Of a stretch of 64,000 nt of DNA, positions 1-8,230 are shown piece by piece. The notes under the pieces were generated by a model that saw only the letters and a program-made list of their open reading frames with translations, did no database searches and was not told where the DNA came from. Source of the stretch: Amycolatopsis regifaucium (GTDB lineage Bacteria > Actinomycetota > Actinomycetes > Mycobacteriales > Pseudonocardiaceae). The translations under genes and the position numbers were made by a program. The stretch is from contig NZ_LQCI01000012.1 in NCBI RefSeq assembly GCF_001613935.1, positions 310,001 to 374,000 of the forward strand, given 5' to 3'. Numbering within the stretch: position 1 is the first letter of the stretch; each line of letters opens with the position of its first letter.

Positions 1-698
1 CGCCGTTCGTCCCGCCGGGTGCGCCGAACCTGCCGCCTCCGGGCTCCCCCTACGTTCCCCCTGGTCAGTCCACCGGAAGCCTGCCGCCGAACAGCAGCTC
101 CACGTCGGCGCTGCCGCCCGGCAAGTCGTTCGGCACCGGCCCCGGTGTCGACGGCGCCCTCGGCAAGGGGCCCGGCTCCAGCGCCGGCCCCGGCGTCTTC
201 GGTGGCGTCGGCGGTGGTGCGGGCGGTGGCGACCAGGCGCTCGGCAAGGGCCGCTCGGTCGGTTCCGGACCGCAGGCGCCGCCGGCCGCCGGCAACGAGT
301 CCGGCCGCGGCTTCCCCGCCGTCCCGAAGATCACCGGCCCGGCCGCGGGCGACCTGGGTGCCGGTGCCGCCGCGCTCGGCGCCGGTGTCGCCGGTGGTGC
401 GCTGAGCGGCGACAAGGAACGCGACCGCCGTCCGCGTCAGGACGGCGGCGGCAAGCCGACCCGTCAGCTGCCGATCGGCGAGCTTCCCGAAGAGGAGGCC
501 ATGCGGCGTTCGGAGAAGATCGGCGCGAAGCAGCCGAAGACCGAGCCGAAGTTCATGGAGCGCGCGGCCACCCAGGACGTCGAAGAGGACGCGGAGCACA
601 TCCGCCGCTTCGGCGTCGACGACAAGGATCTGTTCACCGACGAGCGCATGGTTTCGCCCGACGTGATCGGTGAGCACGGCAACCGGGAAGCGCGCTGA
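1..698 (+). CDS. Gly/Pro-rich PPE-like type VII secretion protein, C-terminal part (5' truncated)
   Basis: The reading frame is open from base 3 of the window to a TGA at 696-698, so only the C-terminal ~230 residues are present. The visible part begins as a Pro/Gly/Ser-rich low-complexity region (repeated PPG, GKG, GPG and GGG words), continues through an Ala/Gly-rich stretch, and ends in a charged, probably structured tail rich in Glu, Lys, Arg and Asp. No membrane segment is seen. The next gene, 4 nt downstream, is EspG, the chaperone of PE/PPE-type ESX substrates, so a PPE-like or WXG-like secreted substrate is the best guess. The defining N-terminal domain lies outside the window, and the assignment rests on context and composition. 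Confidence 0.6.
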   Translation, partial: PFVPPGAPNLPPPGSPYVPPGQSTGSLPPNSSSTSALPPGKSFGTGPGVDGALGKGPGSSAGPGVFGGVGGGAGGGDQALGKGRSVGSGPQAPPAAGNESGRGFPAVPKITGPAAGDLGAGAAALGAGVAGGALSGDKERDRRPRQDGGGKPTRQLPIGELPEEEAMRRSEKIGAKQPKTEPKFMERAATQDVEEDAEHIRRFGVDDKDLFTDERMVSPDVIGEHGNREAR

Positions 699-702
699 AC
701 CT

Positions 703-1473
703 GTGCCGAACGACACCGGCAGCCTCGTGCTGTCCGCACTCGAGTTCGAGATGCTCTGGGAAGCCGAACGGCTGCCCCGCCGCCATGCCGCCCTCGACGT
801 GCCGAGCCCTGGAACGACCCATACGGAGCGGGCCGCACTGATCGAAGAAGCCTGGGAATCCCTGCGCGCGCGAGGTCTCGCGCGGGGACACCAGGCGTCG
901 GGCGAGCTGGTCGACATGCTGAAGCTGTTCGCGCACCCCCGGGTCGCGATCGACGTCTGGGTGTGGACCGACCGCGAGATCAAGGGACAGGCCGTCAGCG
1001 TCGGCAGCCAGGCGCTGCTCGGCGTCATCGACTCCGGCCAGGTGTGGCTGATTCCCGCCCGCGAGACCTCCCTCGCCGAGGCCGCCGTCTCGGTCGCGGG
1101 TGATCTCGCCCCCGGCGTCGGTCAGTCGATCAGCATCCCGCACGACGTCCTCCGCGACGCCGACGCAGCCGCCCGCGGCGACGCGAAAGCACTGGTCACC
1201 GCCCTGGAAGACCTGGACGTCCCGCTGTGGCAAGCCCAGGAGGTGGCGGGCATGCTGCTCGGCCAGGAGGCACGCGGCCAGTTCGGCGTCGAACGCGCCG
1301 GCCGCGACGGCCGTCCTCGCCGCGCGGACAGCGTGGTCGCCTTCTACGACACGGACGCGGGGCGCTACCTGTTCCAGGTCGCGCGCAACCGCGACGGACG
1401 GGATTGGGCGACCATCACCCCCGCGGACAACCAGCTGCTGGCGACGCGGATCCGGGAAGTCGCCGATTTCTGA
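703..1473 (+). CDS. espG: ESX secretion-associated protein EspG family
   Basis: 256 aa from GTG 703, 4 nt after the upstream stop. An in-frame GTG at 670 would overlap the upstream gene by 29 nt and is less likely. The N-terminus (SALEFEMLWEAERL, then a PSPGTTHTERAAL segment) matches the start of actinobacterial EspG proteins, which are cytosolic chaperones that bind the tip of PPE-type heterodimers and keep them soluble until ESX export. There is no signal peptide or membrane segment, and the length is normal for the family (roughly 250-300 aa). Its position between a Gly/Pro-rich substrate-like gene and two small helical ESX-type proteins supports the call. The substrate itself cannot be named. 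Confidence 0.8.
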   Translation: MPNDTGSLVLSALEFEMLWEAERLPRRHAALDVPSPGTTHTERAALIEEAWESLRARGLARGHQASGELVDMLKLFAHPRVAIDVWVWTDREIKGQAVSVGSQALLGVIDSGQVWLIPARETSLAEAAVSVAGDLAPGVGQSISIPHDVLRDADAAARGDAKALVTALEDLDVPLWQAQEVAGMLLGQEARGQFGVERAGRDGRPRRADSVVAFYDTDAGRYLFQVARNRDGRDWATITPADNQLLATRIREVADF

Positions 1474-1496
1474 GTCAGTCCGGGCTCGTCAGGCGG

Positions 1497-1874
1497 TCAT
1501 CTTCCACCGGGTGCCGATCTGTTCGACAGCAGCGTGGTCAGCCGTCGTGACACCCGGCCGGGAGTGAGCTCGGCCGCGGCCGCGAGGTCGACGAGCTGCT
1601 TCTCGTCGTGTTCGCTGAGCCGCGACGGCTGATCGCGTACGACCGGTCGTTCGATGAACGGGTTTTCGCCGGATCCCAGAGCGGACTCCTGATCGGGAGT
1701 CAGTGCTCCGTCGAGTGCCGCCCAGTAATGCCCGCGCCCACCGACGAACTGCCGGAGGATCACCGACGCTCGGCTGTCGAGTACGGCGGCGGTGCGAGGG
1801 AGACGGCGGCCGGGCAAATCGCCGTCGGGAGCCTGAGACCGACCCGCGGGGTGGAAGTCGGCGTGGAAGCGCAC
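1497..1874 (-). CDS. Hypothetical protein with a C-terminal helix-turn-helix-like segment
   Basis: 125 aa from a GTG start, with good GC3 bias in its downstream two thirds, which suggests real coding. The product is not recognised. The C-terminal ~35 residues (LVDLAAAAELTPGRVSRRL) look like the recognition helices of a MarR-type winged helix, but the wing and the dimerisation helices are missing, so it may be a small or decayed regulator. It is convergent with espG (23 nt apart) and divergent from the ESX gene at 1984. This is the only convergent junction in the window with neither a stop-codon overlap nor a palindrome. The start codon is uncertain. Confidence 0.45.
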   Translation of the reverse strand: MRFHADFHPAGRSQAPDGDLPGRRLPRTAAVLDSRASVILRQFVGGRGHYWAALDGALTPDQESALGSGENPFIERPVVRDQPSRLSEHDEKQLVDLAAAAELTPGRVSRRLTTLLSNRSAPGGR

Positions 1875-1983
1875 ACGGCCCGCTGTCGAGGTCCTACAGT
1901 ATGCGCGGGAACCGTCCTGGTCGGCAGCGCGTCTGATCGGGCGGACACAAGTTTCCGTGTTGCGCTGAAGGGGATGACGAACC

Positions 1984-2301
1984 GTGCCTGTGTACGACCC
2001 GGAGTCGATGGGGATCGCCGCCGGTCAGGTGGAGCGGCTCAAGGACGAGTTCGAGAAGAGCAAGAAGCAGGTCACCGGCGTCGACGATGAGAAGGAAAGC
2101 CCGTTCGGCACGATGGGTGGCTCGGGTGACGTTCACGGCGCCGTGGGCTCCTTCAAGGACGGCGTGCACAACGAGTTCGATTCCGCCGGAAAGCTGATGG
2201 AGGCCACCGCCTTCGTGCTGCGAAAGGCCGCAGGGCTGATTCAGGAGACTGAAGCCGTACACGTCGACAACCTCAAGCTGCACGAGCACGGCAAGCAGTG
2301 A
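1984..2301 (+). CDS. Small helical ESX-associated (EspC/WXG100-like) type VII target
   Basis: 105 aa from GTG 1984, preceded by an AAGGGGA ribosome site at about 1968. The protein is charged and predicted all-helical with no signal peptide: an N-terminal GIAAGQVERLKDEFEKS helix, a short Gly-rich hinge (GTMGGSGDVHGAVGSF) and a second helix. This is the size and layout of the small EspC/DUF2580-type proteins exported by actinobacterial ESX systems. No WxG tripeptide is seen, so it is not a classical ESAT-6 protein. It lies 45 nt upstream of a WXG100-transglycosylase fusion and is probably co-transcribed with it, perhaps as its helical-hairpin partner. Confidence 0.65.
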   Translation: MPVYDPESMGIAAGQVERLKDEFEKSKKQVTGVDDEKESPFGTMGGSGDVHGAVGSFKDGVHNEFDSAGKLMEATAFVLRKAAGLIQETEAVHVDNLKLHEHGKQ

Positions 2302-2346
2302 GCACGCGAAAATCGGCCCCGGGGGGCCTGATTCCTAGGGGGCGTA

Positions 2347-3462
2347 GTGGGCGATATCGATTTCCCGCCGAACTGGTCACAAGTCACCGAGAAGGCCAAA
2401 CAGGTCGAAGGCATCAAGCCGGAAGCCATCCAGAAGGCCGCGGATCAGTTCCATGCCGCCGCGTCGCAGGCAGGTGACCACAGTGCCGCGCTGAAGTCGT
2501 CGACCGACGCCTTGAACGGCGGTGTCTGGAAAGGCCCCGCCGCCGACGCCTTCTTCGACTACGTCAAGCAGATCACCTCCGCCGGTGACCGCGTCAAGGG
2601 GCACCTGGAGGAGATCAGCAAGGATCTGGGCGAACTCCAGGTCCAGCTGAGCGACATCAAAGGCAAGATCGACGACGCCGCCAAGACGGCGCAGTCCACC
2701 ATTCAGAAGTGCATCGACACGGAGACCCCGAAGGTCGCGGCGGCTCGTAACCAAGCGGCTGAAGCGGCGAACCCGGACAAAAAGGTTCAGCCGCCGAACC
2801 CGACCGCGGAACAGATCATCACGGCGGCGAATGCCGCCAATCAGAAGACGGCCGCCTCGGCGGCCGAAACCATGACCGGGTTGCTGACCCAGGCCGACGG
2901 GTTGATCAGCAAGTCGCAGCAGTTGATGAAGAAGGACATCGAGGGCGGCGGCTACTCGAAGGTCCCGATGCCCGGCAAGGACGGCAGCGTCCCCAAACGC
3001 ACTGGCGGTCTCCACACCGGCGGTGGCGGTGGAGGAGGCGGCGGCGGTGGCGGTGGGGGCGGCGGCCTCGGGCCGAGCGGCGGTCCGCCGTCGACGACGC
3101 CGCCCGGCAATGTCCAGCAGTGGATCCAGGAGGCCATCAAGATCCTGCAGGCCAACGGGATCCCGGTGACCGAGGCGGATATCCAGAAGATCTGGACGAT
3201 CATCGAGAAGGAGTCCGGCGGTAACCCCAACGCCATCAACAACTGGGACTCCAACGCGGCGAAGGGCACGCCGTCCAAGGGGCTGATGCAGTGCATCGAC
3301 CCGACCTTCAACGCGCACAAGCTGCCCGGGCACGACGACATCTACAACCCGGTCGACAACATCATCGCGGGGGTGCGGTACACGTTCTCGCGGTACGGCG
3401 GGTTCGACGGTCACCCGGGGCTGAAGTCCATGGCCGGTGGTGGCGGCTACCAGGGCTACTGA
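2347..3462 (+). CDS. WXG100-domain protein fused to a lytic transglycosylase (SLT) domain
   Basis: 371 aa from GTG 2347. Residues ~20-110 form a WXG100-like helical hairpin with the turn motif W61-K-G63. Residues ~110-200 are a further Ala/Gln-rich helical region. Residues 225-240 are an uninterrupted run of 16 glycines encoded by mixed GGN codons, followed by a Pro/Ser linker. Residues ~255-360 are a soluble lytic transglycosylase domain with the catalytic glutamate in an ESGGNP motif (E289), then GLMQ and a conserved ..AGVRYTFSRYGG.. end. There is no Sec signal, so export is expected through ESX, delivering a peptidoglycan-cleaving enzyme to the wall. It sits downstream of espG and a small ESX target. 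Confidence 0.85.
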   Translation: MGDIDFPPNWSQVTEKAKQVEGIKPEAIQKAADQFHAAASQAGDHSAALKSSTDALNGGVWKGPAADAFFDYVKQITSAGDRVKGHLEEISKDLGELQVQLSDIKGKIDDAAKTAQSTIQKCIDTETPKVAAARNQAAEAANPDKKVQPPNPTAEQIITAANAANQKTAASAAETMTGLLTQADGLISKSQQLMKKDIEGGGYSKVPMPGKDGSVPKRTGGLHTGGGGGGGGGGGGGGGGLGPSGGPPSTTPPGNVQQWIQEAIKILQANGIPVTEADIQKIWTIIEKESGGNPNAINNWDSNAAKGTPSKGLMQCIDPTFNAHKLPGHDDIYNPVDNIIAGVRYTFSRYGGFDGHPGLKSMAGGGGYQGY

Positions 3463-3472
3463 ACCGAGCGCC

Positions 3473-3519
3473 CTGAAGGCCTCCTTCCTTACTCTCAGGG
3501 TAGGGAAGGAGCCCTTCAC
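3473..3519. terminator. Long imperfect palindrome (TGAAGG family) between convergent genes
   Basis: Two 19-nt arms (3473-3491 and 3501-3519) pair at 16 of 19 positions around a 9-nt loop. It lies between the convergent stops at 3462 and 3560, so a bidirectional terminator is likely. There is no T-tract on either side. The arm sequence (CTGAAGGCCTCCTTCC) is shared with the element at 56254-56300, which makes it a repeated element as well. Confidence 0.65.
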
Positions 3520-3559
3520 GGACTTCCGGCCCAGCGGCCCCGGACCACGTGCCGCGCCC

Positions 3560-4744
3560 TCAGTATTCCTTCAGTACCAACGCGTTCGACGCCTCCGTCA
3601 ACGGCCGCATCACCGCCTTCATCACCCGGTCCCGGAACGGCAGGTGCGGCAGCATTCGCATCGACTGGATCTGCTTCCACTGCGCGAACCGCGTCTGCTT
3701 CTTCTGGTTCAACGAAGCCAGCGCCTGGTTGCGCAGCACGAAGGGCCGCATTTCCCTTTCGTACTCGGCAAAAGCTGCGTGATGATCACCGCGGACAGCA
3801 AGTGAACCCGCCAGCACGTAAGCCCCGACCAAACCCAAACTCGTGCCCTGTCCCGAAAGTGGCGAAGGCCCGTATCCCGCGTCGCCGACCAAAGCGACTC
3901 GCCCGTCGGAAAACCGGTCCATCCGGATCTGCGTCATCGAATCGAAGTACAGCTCGCTCGAAGCCATTTCCCGTACCAGTCGCGGCACTTCCCAGCCCTG
4001 GCCGAGAAACCGGTCGGCGAGGAGTTTTCGTTGCTGGTCGAGGTCATGCCGGTCGAAATCGAGTTCCGGAGACTGGAAGCCGAGCATCGCACGCGCCTCC
4101 GTGTTCCCCCGGGCGCTGTAGAGACCGGCCAGTTTCCCTGGCGTCATGTGGAAGGTCTGCCAGTGATCCAGTTCGAGGAAATTCGGCACGGTGAACACCG
4201 CCAGATAAGTATCCAGATGGTGTGAGAACTCTTTCTCCGCACCGAAAACCAGTGAACGCACGGTGGAGTGCTGCCCGTCCGCACCGATCACGAGATCGAA
4301 GTGCCGCGCCTCGCCGTTGGCGAAGGCGACCCGCACTCCGTCGGGACGCTGTGCGATTCCGGTGATCCAGTCGCCATAGACGTACTCGACGCCTTCCTGT
4401 GCGACTGAAGCCAGTACGTCGGTCAGATCGTCCCGCAGGATCTCGACGTCGTCGCTGTCGGTGAGCCCGCCGGTCAGCGTGTGCTCGGTGACCTTCACCA
4501 GTGTCTTCCCGGCCGCGTTCACGAACGACATCCCGCGCATGTCCGTGCTCAGTTCCCGGAGCCGCCCGAGCACCCCCATCCGTTCGACGACGCCGAGTGC
4601 CGTGCCGCGGATGTCGACGGCGTGTCCGCCGACGCGCGGCGCGGGCGCCCGTTCGACGACTGTCGGCGCGAAGCCGTGTCGCCGCAGCCAGTACGCCAGC
4701 GTCGTCCCGGCGATCCCCGCCCCCGAAATCAGTACCTGCTGCAT
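3560..4744 (-). CDS. FAD-dependent aromatic-type monooxygenase (PHBH fold, TetX/UbiH-like)
   Basis: 394 aa from ATG 4744. The frame extends 14 codons upstream, but that extension is not homologous-looking. The N-terminus VLISGAGIAGTTLAYWLRR is the Rossmann FAD-binding GxGxxG motif. GADGQHSTVR around residue 160 is the DG motif, and VALVGDAGYGPSPLSGQG around residue 290 is the GD motif. Together they define class A flavoprotein monooxygenases that hydroxylate aromatic or polyketide-like substrates with NAD(P)H and O2. The substrate cannot be read from sequence. It is divergent from a GntR-TetR fusion regulator with a palindromic operator between them, which suggests inducible detoxification or tailoring of a small molecule. 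Confidence 0.85.
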   Translation of the reverse strand: MQQVLISGAGIAGTTLAYWLRRHGFAPTVVERAPAPRVGGHAVDIRGTALGVVERMGVLGRLRELSTDMRGMSFVNAAGKTLVKVTEHTLTGGLTDSDDVEILRDDLTDVLASVAQEGVEYVYGDWITGIAQRPDGVRVAFANGEARHFDLVIGADGQHSTVRSLVFGAEKEFSHHLDTYLAVFTVPNFLELDHWQTFHMTPGKLAGLYSARGNTEARAMLGFQSPELDFDRHDLDQQRKLLADRFLGQGWEVPRLVREMASSELYFDSMTQIRMDRFSDGRVALVGDAGYGPSPLSGQGTSLGLVGAYVLAGSLAVRGDHHAAFAEYEREMRPFVLRNQALASLNQKKQTRFAQWKQIQSMRMLPHLPFRDRVMKAVMRPLTEASNALVLKEY

Positions 4745-4841
4745 GTCAGCTGCCCTGTGTACGCTGTTTTGAAGCACTGCGTACAACGTATGAGCGCCCC
4801 GACAGATCTCCAGTAAAAAAGCAGATAAAAGCTTTGATGAA

Positions 4842-4863
4842 CTAGTGCACTAGGGCTAGTGCA
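4842..4863. promoter_or_regulatory. Operator-like palindrome CTAGTGCACTAG plus a half-site
   Basis: A perfect 12-bp palindrome, CTAGTGCACTAG (4842-4853), is followed 2 nt later by a repeat of its left part, CTAGTGCA (4856-4863). It lies 55 bp upstream of the GntR-TetR regulator start and about 100 bp upstream of the divergent monooxygenase. The placement fits autoregulation and divergent control. Confidence 0.6.
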
Positions 4864-4917
4864 TCGGCCGCAATGGGACGCGGGGCGAGTGAAGCGCACT
4901 ATGGCAAGGAGCCGACC

Positions 4918-5820
4918 ATGACCGATCCGCCCTACCTGCGGATCGCCGCCGAGATCCGGCGCCGGATCGTCACCGGCGAGCTGCGCGAGGGCCAGAAGAT
5001 CCCGTCGACGCGGCAGATCATCGCCGAATGGGGGGTCGCGATGGCCACCGCGACAAAGGTGCTCGCCACGCTCAAACGCGACGGCCTGGTCATCGCCAAA
5101 CCCGGCACCGGCACGGTCGTCGCGAGCCGTGCTCCGAAAGCCGCGCCGAGGACCGAAGCGGAGCTCTCACGCGAGCGAGTGGTCAGGGCCGCGATCCGGA
5201 TCGCCGACGCCGAGGGCATCCGCGCGCTCTCCATGCGCCGCGTCGCGTCCGGCCTGGGTGTCGCGACGATGGCGCTTTATCGCCATGTCTCCGCGAAGGA
5301 CGACCTGATCCTGGAGATGGCCGACGTCGCGCTCGGCGAAGTCCGTTTCCCGCCCGATCCGCCGTCCGGCTGGCGGGCGCAACTGGAACTGATGGCCAGG
5401 GCCCAATGGGCGTTGTTCCGCCGTCATCCTTGGCTCGCGCAGGCACTTTCGGTCACCCGTCCGCAGCCGCTGCCGAACCTGCTCCATCACGCCGACTGGG
5501 CCACCCGCGCGCTCGACGGCCACGGCCTGCCGTCGTCGACGATCATGTACGCGCACATCACGATCTTCAACCACGTCCGCGGCACGGCCCTCAATTTCGA
5601 GGCCGAAGCGGAGTCCGAATCCGGCACCGCGCGCACGGCCGACGACTGGCTCGCCGAGCACGAGCCGATCCTCTGGGACCTGGTCTCCGGCGGCCGGTTC
5701 CCCAACTTCACCAGCGTCGTCATGCGTGCCCCGTTCGACTTCGACCTCGACACGCTCTTCGAGTTCGGCCTTCAGCGTCTCCTCGACGGCTTCGCGGTTC
5801 TCCTCGCGAGGGCGGGTTAG
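4918..5820 (+). CDS. GntR-TetR hybrid transcriptional regulator
   Basis: 300 aa from ATG 4918, chosen for the AAGGAG at 4906-4911; upstream in-frame starts have no ribosome site. Residues ~5-70 are a GntR-type winged helix (YLRIAAEIRRRIVTGELREG, then TRQIIAEWGVAMATATKVL). Residues ~85-135 are a second DNA-binding domain of TetR type (VVRAAIRIADAEGIRALSMR, then LGVATMALYRHVSAKDDL). The rest resembles the TetR C-terminal ligand domain. Two different helix-turn-helix domains in one chain is unusual, although such fusions recur in actinomycetes. It probably binds the palindrome at 4842 and controls the divergent monooxygenase. The ligand is unknown. Confidence 0.85.
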   Translation: MTDPPYLRIAAEIRRRIVTGELREGQKIPSTRQIIAEWGVAMATATKVLATLKRDGLVIAKPGTGTVVASRAPKAAPRTEAELSRERVVRAAIRIADAEGIRALSMRRVASGLGVATMALYRHVSAKDDLILEMADVALGEVRFPPDPPSGWRAQLELMARAQWALFRRHPWLAQALSVTRPQPLPNLLHHADWATRALDGHGLPSSTIMYAHITIFNHVRGTALNFEAEAESESGTARTADDWLAEHEPILWDLVSGGRFPNFTSVVMRAPFDFDLDTLFEFGLQRLLDGFAVLLARAG

Positions 5821-5823
5821 CCT
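5818..5823 (+). promoter_or_regulatory. Leaderless -10 box TAGCCT for the aminotransferase
   Basis: TAGCCT ends exactly 6 nt before ATG 5830 and overlaps the TAG stop of the upstream regulator. No ribosome site is present, so transcription would start at or next to the ATG. Confidence 0.5.
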
Positions 5824-5829
5824 CACTCC

Positions 5830-6996
5830 ATGTCCTTTCCCGGTCCCGCCGCTCGTTCCGACGTCCCGCCGTTCCATGTCATGGACGTCCTTTCGGCCGC
5901 GCAGGCACGGCAGCGCAGCCACGGCGACCTGGTCCCGCTGGTCGCGGGCCAGCCGTCCGCGCCCGCACCACAGCCGGTGCTTGAAGCCGCCCAGCGGGCA
6001 CTGAAGGACCACACCCTCGGCTACACCGAACAACTCGGCATTCTCGAACTGCGCGAGGCCGTGGCGGCGCACTACCACCGCACCTACTCGGTCGACGTGA
6101 GCCCGCAGGACGTCATCATGACGACCGGCTCCTCCGGCGGGTTCCTGTTGTCGTTCCTGAGCGCCTTCGAGCCGGGTGACCGGGTCGCGATGGCGCGTCC
6201 CGGCTATCCGGCCTACCGCAACCTGCTGAAAGTGCTCGGCTGCGAGGTCGTCGAGTTCGCGACCGGACCCGAGACGAACTTCCAGCCGACGGTCGGCCTG
6301 CTCGACGAACTGGGTCCGATCAAGGGACTCATCGTGGCCAGTCCGAGCAATCCCACCGGCACCGTGCTTCCTCCGGGTGAACTCGCCGCGATCAGCGGCT
6401 GGTGCGCGTCACACGGCGTGCAGTTGATCAGCGACGAGATCTACCACGGGATCTCCTACGGCGCCGGGCTCGACTGCGCCTGGCAGTACGGGACGGAGGC
6501 ACTCGTCCTCGGTTCGTTCTCGAAGTACTTCGCCATGACCGGCTGGCGGCTCGGCTGGATGCTCGCGCCCCAGCGGCTGCACCGCGCTATCGACGTCCTG
6601 ACCGGCAACTTCACCATCTGCCCGCCCGCGGTCTCCCAGCACGCCGCAATCGCCGCGTTCACCCCGGAGGCGTACGCGGAGGCCGACGGCCACGTCGAGC
6701 GCTACCGAGCCAACCGTGACGCGCTCTTCGCCGGTCTCAAGGGCATCGGCATCGAGAAGCTCGCGCCGGCCGAAGGCGCCTTCTACGCCTACGCCGACGT
6801 CTCCGAGTACACGCACGACAGCCTCAGCTGGTGTCAGCGGATCCTCGCCGACACCGGCGTCGCGATCGCTCCCGGCATCGACTTCGACCCCGTCGACGGG
6901 GGCCGGTTCGTGCGGTTCTCGTTCGCGGGTTCGCGCGAGGACATCGACGAGGGCGTCCGCAGGCTCGGCGACTGGCTCACAAGTCAGCGCTCATAG
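5830..6996 (+). CDS. Class I/II pyridoxal-phosphate aminotransferase
   Basis: 388 aa from ATG 5830. Fold-type I PLP enzyme features are present: GQPSAPAPQPVLEAA near the N-terminus, SNPTGTV around residue 170, SDEIYHGISYG as the PLP-aspartate region, and SFSKYFAMTGWRLGW with the Schiff-base lysine. Enzymes of this group move amino groups between amino acids and 2-oxo acids. Substrate specificity (Asp, aromatic or branched) cannot be fixed from sequence. It starts 10 nt after the regulator stop but has its own leaderless -10 box. A 14-bp tandem duplication covers its stop codon. Confidence 0.85.
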   Translation: MSFPGPAARSDVPPFHVMDVLSAAQARQRSHGDLVPLVAGQPSAPAPQPVLEAAQRALKDHTLGYTEQLGILELREAVAAHYHRTYSVDVSPQDVIMTTGSSGGFLLSFLSAFEPGDRVAMARPGYPAYRNLLKVLGCEVVEFATGPETNFQPTVGLLDELGPIKGLIVASPSNPTGTVLPPGELAAISGWCASHGVQLISDEIYHGISYGAGLDCAWQYGTEALVLGSFSKYFAMTGWRLGWMLAPQRLHRAIDVLTGNFTICPPAVSQHAAIAAFTPEAYAEADGHVERYRANRDALFAGLKGIGIEKLAPAEGAFYAYADVSEYTHDSLSWCQRILADTGVAIAPGIDFDPVDGGRFVRFSFAGSREDIDEGVRRLGDWLTSQRS

Positions 6997-7010
6997 GTCA
7001 GCGCTCATAG
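6983..7010. repeat. 14-bp perfect tandem duplication across a stop codon
   Basis: GTCAGCGCTCATAG occurs twice head to tail (6983-6996 and 6997-7010), and a third unit starts with GTCAG. The first copy contains the last codons and TAG of the aminotransferase, so the second copy is non-coding. It looks like a recent slippage event. Confidence 0.8.
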
Positions 7011-7130
7011 GTCAGGGGGAACCCCGAATTCTCCCTGAACGTTGGGCAGAACGAAGGCGCTCGCGAGTTCTGCCTGACAACCTGGACTCACCGGGCCCGC
7101 TTGGGCGAGGTGAGGCAATCGGAGGATGCC

Positions 7131-7316
7131 ATGTTCTGGAAGATCGTCGGCGGGCTGATTCTGGCTTGGGTGGCCTTCATGGTGCTCGGGTCCGTGCTCG
7201 GTTTCCTGGTGAAGGCCGTCTTTTGGATCGCCGTCATCGGCGGTGCGGTCTTCCTCGGCACGGCCGCGTATGGCGCCATCAAGGGCAAGGGGACCCCGAA
7301 ACAGCTCCGCCGTTAG
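7131..7316 (+). CDS. Small two-span membrane protein, unknown function
   Basis: 61 aa from ATG 7131, which has a clear GGAGGA 5 nt upstream; a TTG start at 7101 is less likely. Nearly the whole protein is hydrophobic, with two membrane segments (residues ~4-28 and ~31-50) separated by a single Lys, ending in a basic tail (KGKGTPKQLRR). The family is not recognised. Its stop overlaps the convergent methyltransferase stop by 4 nt. Confidence 0.7.
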   Translation: MFWKIVGGLILAWVAFMVLGSVLGFLVKAVFWIAVIGGAVFLGTAAYGAIKGKGTPKQLRR

Positions 7317-8146
7317 GGTTTGCGCGCCACCCCGCCGAGCGACGTGAAGTTCACGGGCGAAAGCGGGGTGAAGCGCGGGCCGTCCGGCCACCACAGATGC
7401 GGGTACGTCAGCCCGGGGTCGACGAGGTCGAGCCCCTCGAAGAGCGACTCGATCTCCTCGCGCGTGCGGAAGAACGTGTCGAGTCCGGTGCCGGTGAAGC
7501 GCTTTTCGAGTGACGTCGCGACATCGGCCGCTTCCGAGCCGTCAGCCGGATTGTGCTGGTGCAGCACCACGACGAACGAGCCGGGGGCCAGCGCGTCGAC
7601 ATAGGCGCGGACGATCTTCCGCGCTTCGTCGATGTCGGCGATGTGGTGGATGATCGCGCACAGGATCAGCCCGATCGGACGGTCGAAATCCAGCCGGTGG
7701 GTACTGGCGAGTTCCTCGAGGAGCTCGGCCGGTTCCGTCAGGTCGTTACCCGCCATATGCGCGAAGTCGTTCGCCGCGAGTTGTGCGCGGCCGTGCGCCA
7801 ATACCACCGGATCGTGGTCGACGTAGACGACCCGCGCCTCGGGGTTGTACCGCTGCGCGACCTGATGCGTGTTGTCCCCGGTCGGGAAGCCGGAACCGAG
7901 ATCGAGGAACTGCTCGACGCGCTCCCGGTCGGTCAGGTAGCGCACGGTCCGCACCAGCCAGTGCCGGACCTCCTTGGCCATGACCTGCGCATCCGGGGCC
8001 AGCTCCAGGATCTGGCGCAGCACCACCCTGTCGGCCTCGTAGTTGTCCTGGCCGCCCAGAAGCGCGTCGAAAACTCGCGCGATGCTCGGCCGGTCGAAAT
8101 CGACGGGCACGATCGGACGCCGGGCGACTGGACCTGGCATGGGCAC
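7313..8146 (-). CDS. DUF574-type SAM-dependent methyltransferase (first paralogue)
   Basis: 277 aa from GTG 8146, with an ATG two codons on as an equal alternative. The family pattern is clear: PSIARVFDALLGGQDNYEAD near the N-terminus, QFLDLGSGFPTGDNTHQVAQ as the SAM-binding glycine loop, VVYVDHDPVVLAHGRA as the acidic ribose-binding strand, and a C-terminal LWWPDGPRF segment. These proteins are abundant in actinomycetes and often sit beside XRE/DUF397 regulators; their substrate is unknown. A paralogue of equal length is at 42886-43719. It lies downstream of nothing obvious and is convergent with a small membrane protein. Confidence 0.85.
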   Translation of the reverse strand: MPMPGPVARRPIVPVDFDRPSIARVFDALLGGQDNYEADRVVLRQILELAPDAQVMAKEVRHWLVRTVRYLTDRERVEQFLDLGSGFPTGDNTHQVAQRYNPEARVVYVDHDPVVLAHGRAQLAANDFAHMAGNDLTEPAELLEELASTHRLDFDRPIGLILCAIIHHIADIDEARKIVRAYVDALAPGSFVVVLHQHNPADGSEAADVATSLEKRFTGTGLDTFFRTREEIESLFEGLDLVDPGLTYPHLWWPDGPRFTPLSPVNFTSLGGVARKP

Positions 8147-8230
8147 CTACCGTGGAAATTCGGTTCGGGACGAAAGCCAGCTTAGGTCATCCGATTCACC
8201 GCGCGTAAGCGGATGAGCGACGAGGGTGAA

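Noticed and set aside
3010..3070. Poly-Gly run as a possible frameshift or sequencing error
   Set aside because: The 16 glycines use mixed codons and the frame remains intact into a complete SLT domain, so it is a real linker.
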